From NCBI GenBank assembly GCA_012862575.1, contig BLSF01000015.1, positions 433,545-497,544 on the forward strand: a DNA stretch of 64,000 bases, written 5' to 3'. This DNA comes from Parietichytrium sp. I65-24A. Its lineage: Eukaryota; Sar; Bigyra; Thraustochytrida; Thraustochytriidae. A model generated the notes under the pieces. The model searched no databases. It was given only the letters and a program-made list of their open reading frames with translations, and was not told the DNA's origin. Below, piece after piece: positions 1-12,201 of this stretch (position 1 is its first letter; every line of letters starts with the position of its first letter). Position numbers and translations under genes: made by a program.

Positions 1-594
1 GTGGGGCCAAGTGGGAAACAACTGCGCACGCATATTGCAAATTGCAATGCATTGCATTGCAATGCAATTGTACAAAGTTTTTTGTGCTCTTCAATAAAAT
101 AGATGGAGAGAGCGGTGAATGGCGGCGAGGAGCGTGCAAGGCGGATAAATGGAGGTTCACAATTCAGAACAGCAAATACCGGTACTCACAGAACTTTTTC
201 AAAAGTTATACAAAAATTTTTCATTTACAGTTGAATCGTTTCAGACTGGTCTCTAATTTACTAATTCTGGAACAAAGATGAGCACAAAACGTTTGACTCA
301 CGCAGATGACTAGTGCATTGCGTGCACGAGGTTTCGGTTGTCAAGAGAGAAGATTCGGGGCAATGGCATATGCTTCTTCTGGAACGGAAAAGCAACGAAG
401 GAAACAAATAAACCGCAGGGGAGCTCTGCAGAGCACTAGCTCGGAATCATCAGAAACGCGCCAAAAGAAGCTGCTTACCACAGCCAAACCATGCCAAAGC
501 CGCGAGACGTTCGGTGCTCTTTTCCATGCCATCATGAGTCATGCACGCACGGACAACGCCAAGGCCGTCGTACGAGTAGAGTTTTGCGCACCGG

Positions 595-1157
595 TACATT
601 GATACATTGATACATGCTTTGCGACTGGTGCCACAATCCACCTGCGTTGCAAGCCGCACGGCTGAGCACCGTAACCAACAGACACTTTGCTGCTGGCGAA
701 TCAAAATCTTTCCTAAGAGGCGATGCTAGCGCGGCTACTCTCCACCGTGCACTTGGTATACTTGGTACCAGCCACGGCGAGAGGGTGCGAGTGGGGCTCG
801 GTCTCCAAGCAGTTTCTGTCTGTGCTGACTGTGCTGTTTTAGTTTGGTTTGGAGCAGCGTANCATTGATACATTGATACATTGATACATGCTTTGCGACT
901 GGTGCCACAATCCACCTGCGTTGCAAGCCGCACGGCTGAGCACCGTGACCAGTCGTAACCAGTAGAACGACCAACAGACACTTTGCTGCTGGCGAATCAA
1001 AATCTTTCCTAAGAGGCGATGCTAGCGCGGCTACTCGCCACCGTGTACTTGGTATACTTGGTACCAGCCACGGCGAGAGGGTGCGAGTGGGGCTCGGTCT
1101 CCAAGCAGTTTCTGTCTGTGCTGACTGTGCTGTTTTAGTTTGGTTTGGAGCAGCGTA
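595..1157. repeat. imperfect direct duplication of about 270-295 bp around a single N
   Basis: Copy 1 runs about 595-861 and copy 2 about 863-1157. Both begin with short ATTGATAC-type repeats (two units in copy 1, three in copy 2) and end in the same GGAGCAGCGTA. They match almost throughout. Copy 2 carries about 22 extra bases after the CACCGT near 945, and a few single-base differences occur. A single ambiguous base at 862 sits exactly at the junction. This looks like two alleles or contig ends joined by the assembler, although a real tandem duplication is possible. Confidence 0.9.
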
Positions 1158-3181
1158 GACAGAAAAGATAATTTATACTAGCGCAGCGGTCGCTCTACGC
1201 CAAAAGAAAACAATGAATGGGAAAGGCAACGAGCTTTCTCCACAAGATTGATGGTCCGTCGATTGCCAGCAGTCGAGTCGAACGAGAAAGCAAGCAAGCA
1301 AGCCAGCAAGAAAGAAAGAAGAGAGACGCACAGGGCAGCCATGGAATGCACATAAAATGCGAGAAGAACTTTGGAAAGTCCCCGACGCCGAATGTGTGCG
1401 AAAAGTGTGCCGTTGCTCTGGACGGACGGCGACCTCGGCAGGTAAGCAATCTCTCTTGGAGAAATTGAATTACGCAGCACTGTGCTAGCGCGCCATACAC
1501 TGCGCAGCTGCAGAGCTGAAGAGCTGCAGTGCGACGACTTGTCGAACTCTTCCTCGTGACACTTGCCATGCTATGGTGTACCTGCCGTCCACAAGGCATT
1601 GGCCAGGCTGGCTGGCCTCCTTGGCCTCCCTGGACGGCAAGAGACTTTTCCCGACTAGCTTTCCACTACATTGAAGTTCTCACTCTTAATCTCATTTGAT
1701 TGATCTTTTAGTCAATCTTTCAGCGAACACGGTCAATCAAGAATGTAATTCCAACCCTCCGAGATACAGAGTGCAGAGGTTACTGACAGTGTTTTGGTGC
1801 TGGCATGTGCTGGCCGCGACTCCACGAAACTGCTTTTGATGTAAAACAAAGATGGAATTTTACCCATTGACTACAATTTGACTCCACTGACTTGTGCTCC
1901 CAGCGCATCATCTCCTCCGCAGGCTAGGCCGAACTGCGCGGTATCGTAGGACCAAGGTGACTCGCCACTGAGGAAAAGTCGTAAGCAGCCAGCTACCGAG
2001 CCTTTACCCAGCCATTACGCGCGCGTAAAGAGGAATGCATGCTTTTGCCGAACAAGCGCTTTTGTTTCAGACTGTGTGAAGTTATTTCGAATACCTTTCA
2101 CTGTCAACTTTTACAAGATCAAGTTGGTGCGAGAAAAGCGCCAAACGATGCCCTAATTTTCCCTCCCACCGCGACCGTCTGTCAGTCTGTCTTTTCGTCT
2201 GTCTGTCTGTCTTGCTGCATGAGGATTCAGGAGGATGCATGGGTCGTCAATGCCGATCGATGCATTTGGTCCTCTCGTTGACGACGTGGACGACGATGCT
2301 TGGCGCACGACGAAAAGAGGAAAAGTTAAGGTTTCTTTTCACCGCTTTTCTCACTCCACGCCCGCCAGCGAATCTCTTGAGCTGAACAAAACAAAAAACA
2401 AAAAACAAAAGCAAACCCTCGCTCCAAGCGAGTGTCGAAACCGCGGGATGTGCCATCGAACAAGAAACATTGATTTTTTCATTGACTGTGAATTGAGAAA
2501 GATAGAAAAGATAACAAACAACTTACCTCCAAAACTTGTGCATAAAAAGAAGGAAGGAATACTTCGATCTCATTTCCTCTCTATTGGGCACTAGGACTTG
2601 CATTCATCATTATTAGCAAAAGTCTAGATACTCTCAGACGCTTTGGTCAGTCCGTTTCCCGTCGGGGAGGAGGCCGTGAGTAGAGTACCTCGGTGCAGGA
2701 GGAAGGAAGAATAATTGCCCTTGCTTAGCGCGCCATGCACCAGGTGCTAGTGCCCCCCACCTCTTCTAAGCAGACGAATGGCGGCAGCGCTAAGGCTCGA
2801 CGCCGCTAAATGCGGCTCCTACTGCCGTCTATCCTTCCTTCCTTTCCTTCCTTCTTCCTTTCCCTCCTTCCTTTCTTCTGACTTGCTCGCTCTTGGCGAC
2901 GCTCGCACACATGTTGATCACCCTCTCTGTCTCTCTAGAATGACATTCTCTCTGTTTCTTTGCTATCTGAGCAAAGGCCGCCCTCACACGCTGCGTGCTG
3001 CATGATCTACGCCTCCAACTGCGGAACACGTACTCAGCGGCGTCAGGACTAGCGCCGGCGCTACTGCTTGACTAGCGGTCACAGAGTGACAGACTGATCG
3101 AGTGTGACAAGAAAAGCAAAGATATCGAAATATGGAATTTGGAAACAGAAAAGAGTAGAACTTTAGAAAAGCGTCCAAAGA

Positions 3182-3545
3182 CTGTCTGTCGGTCTGTCTG
3201 TCTGCCTGTCTCTGTCTCTGTCTGTTGTCCTTGTTGTCTAAGATATGTCTGTTGCTCAGGCTGGCTCCGTCGATTCGATGATGATTGAACGATGATATAT
3301 ACATATACATGTATGGATGATCCAAGAGGGAATGCAGCCCGTGCGTCTTTCAAGATGTTGTCATCTGTATTGTGCCTTGTGTATTGTGAAGATGCATTGG
3401 AGATGGAGATGGAGATGGAAATGGAACCCAACGATTACATATCCGTGCAAAATCCCAGTCCGTCTTTCTTCCTTGCTCCGATCCCTCCCTCTCTCTCTGT
3501 CTCTCTGTCTCTCTCTCTCTCTCTGTTCTCTGTGTGTCTCTCTCT
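3182..3545. repeat. cluster of microsatellites (GTCT, GGAGAT, CT)
   Basis: Three simple-sequence tracts lie within 400 bases: a GTCT/TCTG-rich run near 3182-3232, GGAGAT units near 3395-3420 and a CT-rich run near 3485-3545. They lie 0.4-0.8 kb upstream of the first glutamine synthetase and may belong to its promoter or leader, but no specific regulatory element is recognisable. Confidence 0.75.
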
Positions 3546-3958
3546 CTGGTCAACCTCTCCCCCTCACAAAGGCCTCCTCTCAGACGGTACCCTCCCTTAC
3601 TCTCCTCGCCTAACCAAAATCCCCAGCAGCATCGACACTCTGCTCCTTCCCCTCTCAACGCCGCCCCTTCCTCCTCCCCCAGACGCTACGGCAAGCCCTA
3701 TGCGGTGCTACTGACCGTGTCTGTCTTGTGCCCGGGTGCTACGCGCCGCTAGAGCCCTGTCTAGCGTGGGGCGGGGGTGGTAGAGGGGACTGGGGAATAC
3801 CAGTAGGAGTGCGGCAGTGCAAGGAGAGAGGGCGAGGTGGCTTGGAAGAAAGGGAAGATTGGAAAGCCAACAAACCCCAAACGGAAGCGAACAAGAAGAG
3901 CAAGAGCAAGAAGCGAGCAAGTTCGAGCGCAAAGAAAGAAAGAAAGCAAGACAGAAAG

Positions 3959-5008
3959 ATGCCTTACACTCTGGCAGAGTACGTGTGGATCGACGCGGAC
4001 AACGGTCTGCGCTGCAAGACCAAGGTGGTGCCAAACAAGAGCTCCGTGTCGCTCAAGGACCTGCCAGCATGGAACTTTGACGGATCCTCCACCGGACAGG
4101 CGCCAGGCGAGGACTCCGAGGTGATCATCCAGCCTTGCGCGATCTTCAGCGACCCATTCCGCGGAGGAAACCACGTGATCGTGCTCTGCGACTGCGAGAC
4201 CCCAAAGGGAGATGCCATCCCAACCAACACCCGCCGCAACGCTGCAGAGCTCTTCGCCGCTGCACCAGAGGAGGAGCCATGGTTCGGAATTGAGCAGGAG
4301 TACACCCTCTTCAAGGACGGTGTCCCTCTCGGCTGGCCAAGCTCCTCTGCACGCTCCTTCGGAGGACCAACCGTGCAGCTCGGGTTCCCTGGACCACAGG
4401 GCCCATACTATTGCTCCGCTGGAGCTGATGTCGCCTTCGGCCGCGACATCGTCGAGGAGCACCTCATCAAGTGCCTCGAGGCTGGAGTCAACGTCAGCGG
4501 AATCAACGCAGAGGTTATGCCTGGCCAGTGGGAGTACCAGGTTGGTCCATGCACCGGAATCGAGTCTGGAGACCACATGTGGATGTCCCGTTACATCCTC
4601 AACCGCGTTTGCGAAAAGTACGGAGTGGTCGCAAGCTTCGAGCCAAAGCCAATTCCAGGTGACTGGAACGGAGCTGGATGCCACACCAACTTCTCCACCA
4701 AGAACATGCGCGAGTCCAAGCACGGATTCGATAAGTACATCATCCCTGCTATTGAGAAGCTCGCTGACAAGCATGCTGAGCACATCGCTGTGTACGGCAA
4801 GGACAACGAGAAGCGCCTCACCGGAAGGCACGAGACTGCTTCCATCGAGAAGTTCTCCTACGGTGTCGCCAACCGCGGTGCATCTGTCCGCATTCCTAAC
4901 TCCACTAAGGCTGATGGCAAGGGATACTTTGAGGACCGCCGCCCAGCTTCCAACATGGACCCATACCTTGTGACCAGCAAGATCTTCCAGACTTGCTGCC
5001 TCGAATAA
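3959..5008 (+). CDS. GLUL: glutamine synthetase, eukaryotic type II (paralog 1)
   Basis: ATP-dependent ligation of ammonium to glutamate, the entry step of ammonium assimilation, probably cytosolic. The 349-residue product has the usual GSII length. The beta-grasp part carries WNFDGSST (38-45). The catalytic part has FGIEQEY (109-115, metal-binding glutamates), the glutamate/ammonium region around [19 protein letters not shown] (305-313) and [12 protein letters not shown]. The start is the first ATG of the conserved domain; the open frame continues upstream, but only through low-complexity Lys/Glu/Ser leader. No targeting peptide is seen and the C-terminus ends at the family's normal position. 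Pro codons are only CCA/CCT, with none CCG or CCC, which suggests high expression. The gene converges on a second GS at 5578-6723. An AATAAA lies 26 bases after the stop. Confidence 0.97.
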   Translation: MPYTLAEYVWIDADNGLRCKTKVVPNKSSVSLKDLPAWNFDGSSTGQAPGEDSEVIIQPCAIFSDPFRGGNHVIVLCDCETPKGDAIPTNTRRNAAELFAAAPEEEPWFGIEQEYTLFKDGVPLGWPSSSARSFGGPTVQLGFPGPQGPYYCSAGADVAFGRDIVEEHLIKCLEAGVNVSGINAEVMPGQWEYQVGPCTGIESGDHMWMSRYILNRVCEKYGVVASFEPKPIPGDWNGAGCHTNFSTKNMRESKHGFDKYIIPAIEKLADKHAEHIAVYGKDNEKRLTGRHETASIEKFSYGVANRGASVRIPNSTKADGKGYFEDRRPASNMDPYLVTSKIFQTCCLE

Positions 5009-5577
5009 ATGTTTGTGCCTAACCTTTCCATCCCCTAATAAAAGTTGAAAACGCTGTCTGTGACTTATAACGAAAACTTTCTTCTTTCTCAAAGCCAAAG
5101 CGCCGTAGGTTTGAAACGCCCAAGTTCGGACCCGGGAATTCCCAACAGTATAGAATACTGCGAACCGGCCTCTTTTTGCTCTCTCTGTTTGGCCACATTT
5201 CGTATGACTCGAAATACATCATCTTATAAACGCCCGCAGAGAGAAGAAGGCAAGGTATAGTAAAATCGCAGAGAAAAGAGAAAAAAAATTAGCTAGCTGC
5301 GATGCTTTTCAACTTGTGACCACTCTGCTTATCTATTTTTTTGTCTGAATTTGCACGAGTCACACGAAGCAAGAAACAGACTCGACGAATTCACACGAAG
5401 CAAGAAACAGACTCGACTTGATGCAAACAACTTCACCCATGGAGGATAGACCGACGAATCGAGCGAAGGGAAACTGACTTGGCTTCGACAGCCTGAGTGG
5501 AAGAGAAAAAAGGTATGCAACAGCAACAACAACAACACAATTTGATGATTTTTGTTTAGTTCACAGTTCCGTCGTTT
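5009..5577. other. shared 3' intergenic region between two convergent GS genes
   Basis: These 569 bases hold the 3' ends of both glutamine synthetase transcripts. AATAAA at about 5036 is a candidate poly(A) signal for the plus-strand gene. A 26-bp direct repeat lies at about 5361-5386 and 5392-5417 (core CACACGAAGCAAGAAACAG). No coding region was seen. Confidence 0.6.
5361..5417. repeat. 26-bp direct repeat between the GS genes
   Basis: Two apparently identical 26-base copies start at 5361 and 5392, 31 bases apart, sharing the core ACACGAAGCAAGAAACAGAC. They lie in the common 3' region of two convergent genes. This may be simple replication slippage. Confidence 0.85.
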
Positions 5578-6723
5578 TTACTTGGCGCCAAGAGTCTTCT
5601 TGATCGAAGAACGGGGACCGCGGGAGAAGCGCAAGAAGCTGGTGATACCACCCTTCTTTTTCATTCCCACCACCGTCGTCTCGAAAATCTTGCCGGTCAC
5701 GAGGTATGGGTCCATGTTGGAAGCTGGGCGGCGATCCTCCAAGTAACCCATGCCTTGCTGCGCAGTGGCGTTTGGAATACGGACCGAGGCACCGCGGTTG
5801 GCTACTCCGTAGCTGAATTTGTCCATGGAAGCAGTCTCGTGCTTACCAGTCAGCCTCAGCTCGTTGTCCTTTCCGTACAATGCAATGTGCTCGGCGTGCT
5901 TCTTAGCCATCTCTTCGATGGCAGGAATGATTGCTTTCTTGTATCCTTTTGGAGCGCGCATCTTCTTTGTGGAAAAGTTAGTGTGGCAACCCGAGCCGTT
6001 CCAGTCACCTGGAATTGGCTTTGGCTCGAAGCTTGCGACCACTCCGTGTTTCTCGCAAACTCTGTGAAGAATGTACCGAGCCATTGTGAGCTCGTCCCCA
6101 GCGGCGATGCCAATGCAAGGACCGACTTGGAACTCCCATTGCCCTGGAAGAACCTCCCCGTTGGTACCGGTGATGGTGAGACCAGCATCGAGGCAGGCGG
6201 TCATGTGCTCCTCGACAATGTCGCGGCCAAAGGAAACATCGGCTCCCGCGGCGCAATAGTATGGGCCCTGGGCGCCTGGGTAACCGAGCTGGTGGGTTGG
6301 CCCGCCGAAGCTGCGAGCCTTCGACGACGGCCATCCCAATGGGCGGCCGCTCTTGAAGAGGGTGTACTCTTGCTCAATTCCGTACCATGGTTCAGACTTG
6401 AGGCCCTTGTCCTGCTCAAAAATGCTCAAAGCCCAAGCGCGCGAGTTGGTGGGGATCGCCTCGCCTCCTGGAGTGTAGGTGTCGCACAGCACGAGAATGT
6501 TCTCGCCGCCGCGGAAAGGGTCCTTGTAGAACGCGCATGGCTTCAAGATCACCTCCGAGTCCTGTCCAGGCGCCTGGCCGGTGGATGACCCGTCAAAGTT
6601 CCAGTTGGAGAGCTCCTTGAGTGACTTGACCTTCTTCTTACCGGCCATCACCTTGGCCTTCGACCTGGTGCCACCATCTGCATCCAGCCACACATATTCT
6701 GCAATCACGAATGGGGAAGCCAT
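5578..6723 (-). CDS. GLUL: glutamine synthetase, eukaryotic type II (paralog 2, basic C-terminal tail)
   Basis: Second GSII, 381 residues, clearly homologous to the gene at 3959-5008 across its whole length. It carries [34 protein letters not shown] and [12 protein letters not shown]. The ATG at 6723 ([12 protein letters not shown]) matches the family N-terminus. It differs from paralog 1 by a C-terminal extension of about 30 residues, rich in Lys/Arg/Gly/Ser (beginning GMKKKGG, ending KKTLGAK), beyond the normal family end. The tail could be a localisation or interaction element; it matches no targeting signal I know. The gene is tail-to-tail with paralog 1 and diverges from the ammonium transporter at 12202. 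The pair probably arose by inverted duplication or was brought together as a nitrogen cluster. Confidence 0.97.
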   Translation of the reverse strand: MASPFVIAEYVWLDADGGTRSKAKVMAGKKKVKSLKELSNWNFDGSSTGQAPGQDSEVILKPCAFYKDPFRGGENILVLCDTYTPGGEAIPTNSRAWALSIFEQDKGLKSEPWYGIEQEYTLFKSGRPLGWPSSKARSFGGPTHQLGYPGAQGPYYCAAGADVSFGRDIVEEHMTACLDAGLTITGTNGEVLPGQWEFQVGPCIGIAAGDELTMARYILHRVCEKHGVVASFEPKPIPGDWNGSGCHTNFSTKKMRAPKGYKKAIIPAIEEMAKKHAEHIALYGKDNELRLTGKHETASMDKFSYGVANRGASVRIPNATAQQGMGYLEDRRPASNMDPYLVTGKIFETTVVGMKKKGGITSFLRFSRGPRSSIKKTLGAK

Positions 6724-7151
6724 TCTCTCCCGCTCAGGAACCTCAACCTGAATTCGGATTCCAACTCAGCTCCAACGCTGCAGGCAACCTACAACCGTTT
6801 TGTTCTCCACGGCGGCCACCACCAGACAAACAAACAACAAACAAGAAACAACAACAAACCAAAACCGAATGTGGTCTGACCTGTCCGCTTCCTGCTTCTC
6901 GCTCCGCTACAGTCACACGTTGCGGGTTTACTTGCCCCTAACCTTGCCGCAATTCCCGGCGTTTTCTCGCGCTAAGGTGCCCCCACGCGTTGCCGTACTC
7001 CGCCAGTCGCCGTACTGGCGAGTACGGGGAAGCGTTAAGCGACGAGCACGTACCTCTTCCATCTTCAAGTTGCATTACTCAAAGGCACGGACGGATAGAG
7101 AGAGAGCCATGGATCGATGCAGTGATGGATAGACAGATTTGCACATAGATG

Positions 7152-7154
7152 AGA

Positions 7155-7192
<38 letters not shown>

Positions 7193-7495
7193 CGAGTACG
7201 AAGTTGGGGGAAACTGCTCGCAAGGCTGTGGCCCTCCGTCATTCGAGGCCCTCTGCTCTTTGCTGCTCCTTTGATTCTTTATTTCTTTGTTTCTTTCTCG
7301 TAACCAGCGAGGAGAGAGTGAGAGAGAGAGTAAAGGAGAGCGTGAGTGTGTGTGGGTAGGTTGCAGTTAGAGGGAACGGTGAAGCTGCGCAAATGCAAAT
7401 GCAAGTGCGAATGCAAAAATGCAAAAATGCAAAAATACAAATGCATGTCTGTTCGCTTGCTTCGCATCGTTCATCGTTCATCGTTCATCGTTCAT
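7152..7495. repeat. microsatellite cluster upstream of GS2 (GA, AAAATGC-like, ATCGTTC)
   Basis: A GA run of roughly 38 bases (about 7152-7190) is followed by AAATGC/AAAAATGC units (about 7391-7446) and four or more ATCGTTC units (about 7464-7495). They lie 0.4-0.8 kb upstream of the GS2 start on the opposite strand. Such tracts recur across the intergenic DNA here. Confidence 0.8.
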
Positions 7496-10400
7496 GCACA
7501 GTCGTTTCCAAAGGAGCTCTTCTTCTCTCTCTCTCTTTCTCCTCCTTCCTCTTTTCCTCCTTGATTCTGCGCTCCTCTCTCTCTCTCTCTATTTATCCAT
7601 TTATCTATGTGTCTGTCTTCTCCTTTTTTTTTTAAGAACATTGCCTTTACTTGCACGACAACGCACTGGAGGACTTTTCCACCGACCACTCTTATCGTCG
7701 GCTACCTCCTCGCCTAGCCGAAATTGTCCCGATGACGACGCAGGCACACCTCGAGACCATGCACCGCTACCCGCTGCTAAGCATTTTCTACTTCTTATTA
7801 ATGCTATCATAAACCATCCATACCACCTCCGCAGGTGCTAGACTTCTCCGTGAACAGTGCTATTAGTACACACCGGCGGCGCAGATTGCATCCGCCGGTC
7901 TAGGCTAGAGCTAGTAGTGAACGAATAATTTTCGAAACAAGTTTCTAAAATTGGTTCATTTTGTTATTTTTTAAAAATTGACAAGATCACAATGAAATCA
8001 GTCAATTCGATCGATTTTCGACTGCGAAACAAAGATGATGAATGGTTGGATGATTCGCAATATCCCGCAGTCGCGTCGTGTGACGAAATCGATGTTGTGT
8101 TTGTGGAAGGCAGACAGACAGAGAGAGAGAGGATGAGCAAGCGCTGGCTCATCAATTCGGAGACGGACATGGCGGACCAACCTTCATACATTCACATTAA
8201 CTAGCAATTAGCAAACACATCGATTTGACTGCGAATCCAAAATCTCATCCAACTCATCCACGAAATTTCAATCAACTAAAGGTGTAAAACCTGTCAAAAT
8301 AGAAAGTTCACTGTCAGCTCAGATAAACTGTTCCAGCGAATGACAGACAGAAAGACAGACACAGATTCGGACTCTCAGAGGCTCAGCTTGAGTAACGGCC
8401 GCGGGAATGCCAATGACTTGGTGGCACAAGTGCAGGTCCACTTTTTCTGAATTCCAAGTTGTAATAAAAGTTCCAGCATGAGAACTTTGAGAAAGAACGG
8501 CCTCTCTGCCTCTGCGTCTTCCACGTCCCATCCGCATGTCTCTCTCGCAGCGCAGATCCGCGTTGGACTCGACTCGACGTTCAACTGAGACAGACATGTT
8601 AATTCCCCAATCAAAAGATACCAAAAGGCGGAAAAAGAGGAAGGATGAATGAATGAATGAATGAATGAAGAAGTGAATGAAGAAATGAATGAAGACAGAG
8701 AGAAGACAAAGACAAAAAAAGACAACAAGCGACATAAAACAGCTAACGCCAGCTGGATCCTCCACCTCCTCCCCTCCCTACTTCCTTCTCCTCTGGGACT
8801 TCGCCAACCCAGCTTCTAGCAACTACGAACAGCCGCTCTCGGCGATTTTCCCTGCGTTTCGTTTTTCCTAAGAAGAAAACATAGCACACCGTACTCCCGA
8901 CTGGCACGACGTCTGTTCGGGTACACACCTTTGGTACGAGGTTTGCCGCGTCGACAGCAGCTCTAAGCGCGGTAGGACACGGTAAGAGTCCGGCGGGGAA
9001 ATGTCTTTGGTGAGGGAATTTCAAAATATTTCTTTTTTTTTACTGTGATTTTGATTCTCTGTCAGGAGCAGCGTTTTTGTTTTGCATGAACAGTATAGTA
9101 AATGAAAATGAATAAGAAAATTGTCAACACTCGCAAGCACGGTATTTGTATTGTCGTCGTTCCTCGGCGAGAGTTGGAAAACAAAGGGAAAAGTGTCACA
9201 GCTTGGGAATTTTCAAAGCGCGGAACGGCAACTCCAAGTTTGGCTGTCTTTCCGTGCTTTCATTCATTGAACAAAGTGAAGATCCAAGTTGGCGAACACA
9301 ATGCCAGCAAAAGTAAAGCTCCATCCCCTCCCACCATATTCTGAACTCTGAATTCTGAATTTTGATGATTTTGTTGACTCTTCACAATTATAGATCATTT
9401 CGAATAAAAATTGACAGATGAGCTATTTAATAAACAAGTAGATAAGTTTTGCTTCAAGTTCCAGCGTTTCTGGAATATTGGAAGAAACGAACGAGGCAGG
9501 AGAGCCAGGCCTCATGTCACTCCGATCCTGCGCGAGAAGAGCAGGTTTACATCTTTGTGGAGCAGTCACCGACTTTTGTGCGGCTCCGAAGCTGGTAGAC
9601 CGGGAGGATAAAGGGGGGTTGGGGGAGGGAAGAAAAGGAAGAAAAGGAAGGAAAGGAGAAAAAGGGAGGAATGAAAAGCCACTGCTGCCGTTTTTGGCCC
9701 ACGCTCCCACACAAGAGCACAGTGGCTGTGCAGAAAAGTGGAGCGTTCGGGTCGCAGAGACACACCAACTCGAAACACAAAAAGATGCAAGCAACCGCTT
9801 TTCTCTCATCTTCCCTTTCCTTTCTTCTCCGCTTTTACGTTTACTTTCGCGGTTTTGACTTAAAAATTGTAAAATTAACTTCGAAGTTGGAAAGAATAGG
9901 GTTGTTAGATTTGCGGCCGAGACGAGCTGAGAGCGGCTGCCGCGACACGTCACCGATACTCGTCTTCCTTGTTGCCGGCCAAACTAGACCAAACCAAACC
10001 AGTCCTCAGCACCCTGTATGCTCAGTCCAAAAGGAATACAACAGACCCGACCAACGTTGTTATTCCCTACATATATGAAAGTATTGATTGAGAGAATCAG
10101 AATGAACATGAGATTGGAAATGAAAATGAGATAGAGAATGAGATCTTGGCGAAGTGACGAGCACCACGGTGTGTACCCCGGTCCTTGCCAAGTGCTATCG
10201 ACGCATGTGATCGATCTCTCAAGCATTGACAGCTTCTGAGCACGTCTTGCACGTTACGAATGAAGATTGCCAACGGGACTGGAGACGCACTCGCAGTTCG
10301 TGCAAGCTGTAGCCGTTGTTCCGCCCGCTCTCACCGCACAACGCACAACGCACAACGGAAGAAGGGAAAGATAGGGTGGTGATGACGGAGGGAATCGCTT

Positions 10401-12056
10401 TGCCCAACTCTGAGACTTGAAATGCGCTTTCAGGCCCGCGACCCCGTCGTAAAACTCCTTACTCCTCTCACTACAGCCCTGAGACCTCCATAGAAAGGCA
10501 GCGCGAGGCAAACCAAGTACAGAACTGGTCTCGTGATGTTCGTGATGGTCGTCAGCACGTGTCTGATGTCTGTGTCTGCGTTTGCGCGGATGAGCAAAGA
10601 TACTTCTCACCGTCAGTCGGATGACGAGTTTTGTTTTCATACTGTTTTTCATTTTAGTTAAAATAATTTTTCCAGAAAATCTTTTTTCAACAACTGTTCG
10701 AAACACTCGCTCGAAAATCAAGGCGGAATCGGTACCTTCCTCTCTTACCGTATCGTATAGCTGACCCCATAAGGATTCGAGACGAGATCGGGGCTTCCGG
10801 TCTTAAGGAGAATTACTGTTTGTGATGATGGAGAGAGTGTACCACGTACCGGGAGGCTCTCTAGGGTGTGTATTGGTGTGCCAGGACGGAAAGAAAGGTG
10901 CGCCGTGTCTGGTGGCCTTCGCACTCAGGCTGCGGAAAAGTCTTCGGGAGAAGGAGGAATTGGGTTGGGATTCTTGTGAGGAGGAAAAAATATTACGAAA
11001 AAAGTTAAATTTTTCTAATTTTCTGTAGAATAATTGAGGAACTTTCGAGTGGAATGTGAGGGAGAAGGTAAAAACCTTTTTTTTTTTTTTTTTTTTTAGG
11101 GGGGGGGTTGTAATAATTTTTTTTTCGGAGATTGAAATAAAATGAAATTTGACGTTTCATATCCACTCTCATAGCATGATATGCTTTGTTTGTTTGTTTG
11201 AAGATCGAAGATCGAAAGAAAGGTTGGAAATGCGAAAAAGGAGAGTGACTTCTGTGAGTTGCAGCTCGTAACTCCGCGGAAAGTTTAATTCTAAACTTTC
11301 GTCCACTTTCTCTCTCTCTCTGCAGGCCACACGCCCATAGCACAGCCCTTTCGCGCTCCCTTTATGTCCGTCTCCTCCGAAACGAACGACACTTTTCGGC
11401 TCCGTTACGCCAGCTTGTGTTGGGAACGCAGTCAATGAAAACTTTGAAAGTTTGCAAAATGAGAGTAAAGATGAGAACAAGACCAAGTCAAAGAAAGTCT
11501 ATAAATTTAAAATGTCTTTCTTTCCCTCCTCTCTATGGCACATGGACACTCGCTTACTTTCCAAACCAAAGCTTTTTCCCATGAGCTCGGGGTTTCCCAA
11601 GACCAAGCAGATGAAGATGATTTCGCCGTCTCACGACAGTGGGCACGACAGTGACCGTCTGTTCGTCCCGCGCCTTCCACATATCGCGTGCTAAGCTCCA
11701 ACTAGGTCGGTTTCGCCCGCTCGGTCATTCTTCCTCCCTCTCTACACAACGAAATGAAAATCCAGTTACGTCTTCCTCCCAATCTTGAAAAAAAAAAGAA
11801 GAAAGGAAGGGGAAAAAAAGAAAGAAAACACGCCTCGTCGATGCGTCAGCACTCGCAGTCAGCACTTTCAACCTAGCTGCGAATGTGAAAAGAATGTGAG
11901 AGTGAACGCTCATTCTGCTTGACTTTGTTCTCACATGTCAATCAAAAAATGAACGAGGATAAGTCGTCCTCAGTTTAGCGCCAACACGGTCGAGAGGTAG
12001 TGTTGTAGTAAGTAGTCTTGCGTCAGGTATGTTGGGCTGGCTGACACAGAGAGAGT

Positions 12057-12113
12057 AATGTGGTAATGGTATAATGGGATAATGGGATAATGGAATGATG
12101 GGATAATGGGATG
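12057..12113. repeat. GATAATGG tandem repeat in the ammonium transporter leader
   Basis: Imperfect 8-base units (TAATGGGA/GATAATGG) are repeated about six times and end roughly 90 bases upstream of the AMT start codon. GATA occurs in most units. Whether it is regulatory or only slippage cannot be told from sequence. Confidence 0.75.
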
Positions 12114-12201
12114 CGCAGATTACAGTTCCCAAACGCGAAAGAGTTGCCGGAGCGAGAGCAAAGTGCGAAAAGGTTGAGATCTATAGCTATAGGGCGAGAA
12201 G

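Larger units (their letters stand above)
1..3958. other. gene-free, repeat-rich region
   Basis: No convincing coding region was seen on either strand. Short open frames have no recognisable domains and often lie in simple repeats. The stretch holds an imperfect duplication at 595-1157 (listed separately), polypyrimidine runs near 2840-2880, a GTCT-rich tract near 3182-3232, a GGAGAT repeat near 3395-3420 and a CT tract near 3485-3545. The last few hundred bases form the leader of the glutamine synthetase gene. Confidence 0.6.
6724..12201. other. 5.5-kb divergent intergenic region between GS2 and ammonium transporter
   Basis: No supported gene. Open frames up to about 150 codons have no recognisable domain and overlap simple repeats. 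Repeats seen: a GA tract near 7152-7190, an AAAATGC-type repeat near 7391-7446, an ATCGTTC repeat near 7464-7495, a GAAT repeat near 8646-8668, a long T run followed by a G run near 11079-11107, and an A/G run near 11785-11825. Both flanking genes are transcribed outward, so it holds both promoters and could hold shared control elements. I could not identify specific sites. Confidence 0.55.

Noticed and set aside
1217-1468. Short frame with CxxC-like residues ending near a GTAAGC donor-like site
   Set aside because: Low-complexity Lys/Gln start, no partner exon and no recognisable zinc-binding fold.
3761-5098. 445-codon open frame on the minus strand over GS1
   Set aside because: It is an antisense mirror of a codon-biased gene; the translation has no recognisable domain, while the plus strand encodes an unmistakable glutamine synthetase.
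5755-6588. 277-codon open frame on the plus strand over GS2
   Set aside because: Antisense mirror of GS2 with no domain of its own.
10755-10810. Possible tRNA on the minus strand (TCTCGAATCC-like B box)
   Set aside because: The T-arm stem does not pair and no A box or acceptor stem could be drawn. Other TTCGA sites in the intergenic DNA also failed.
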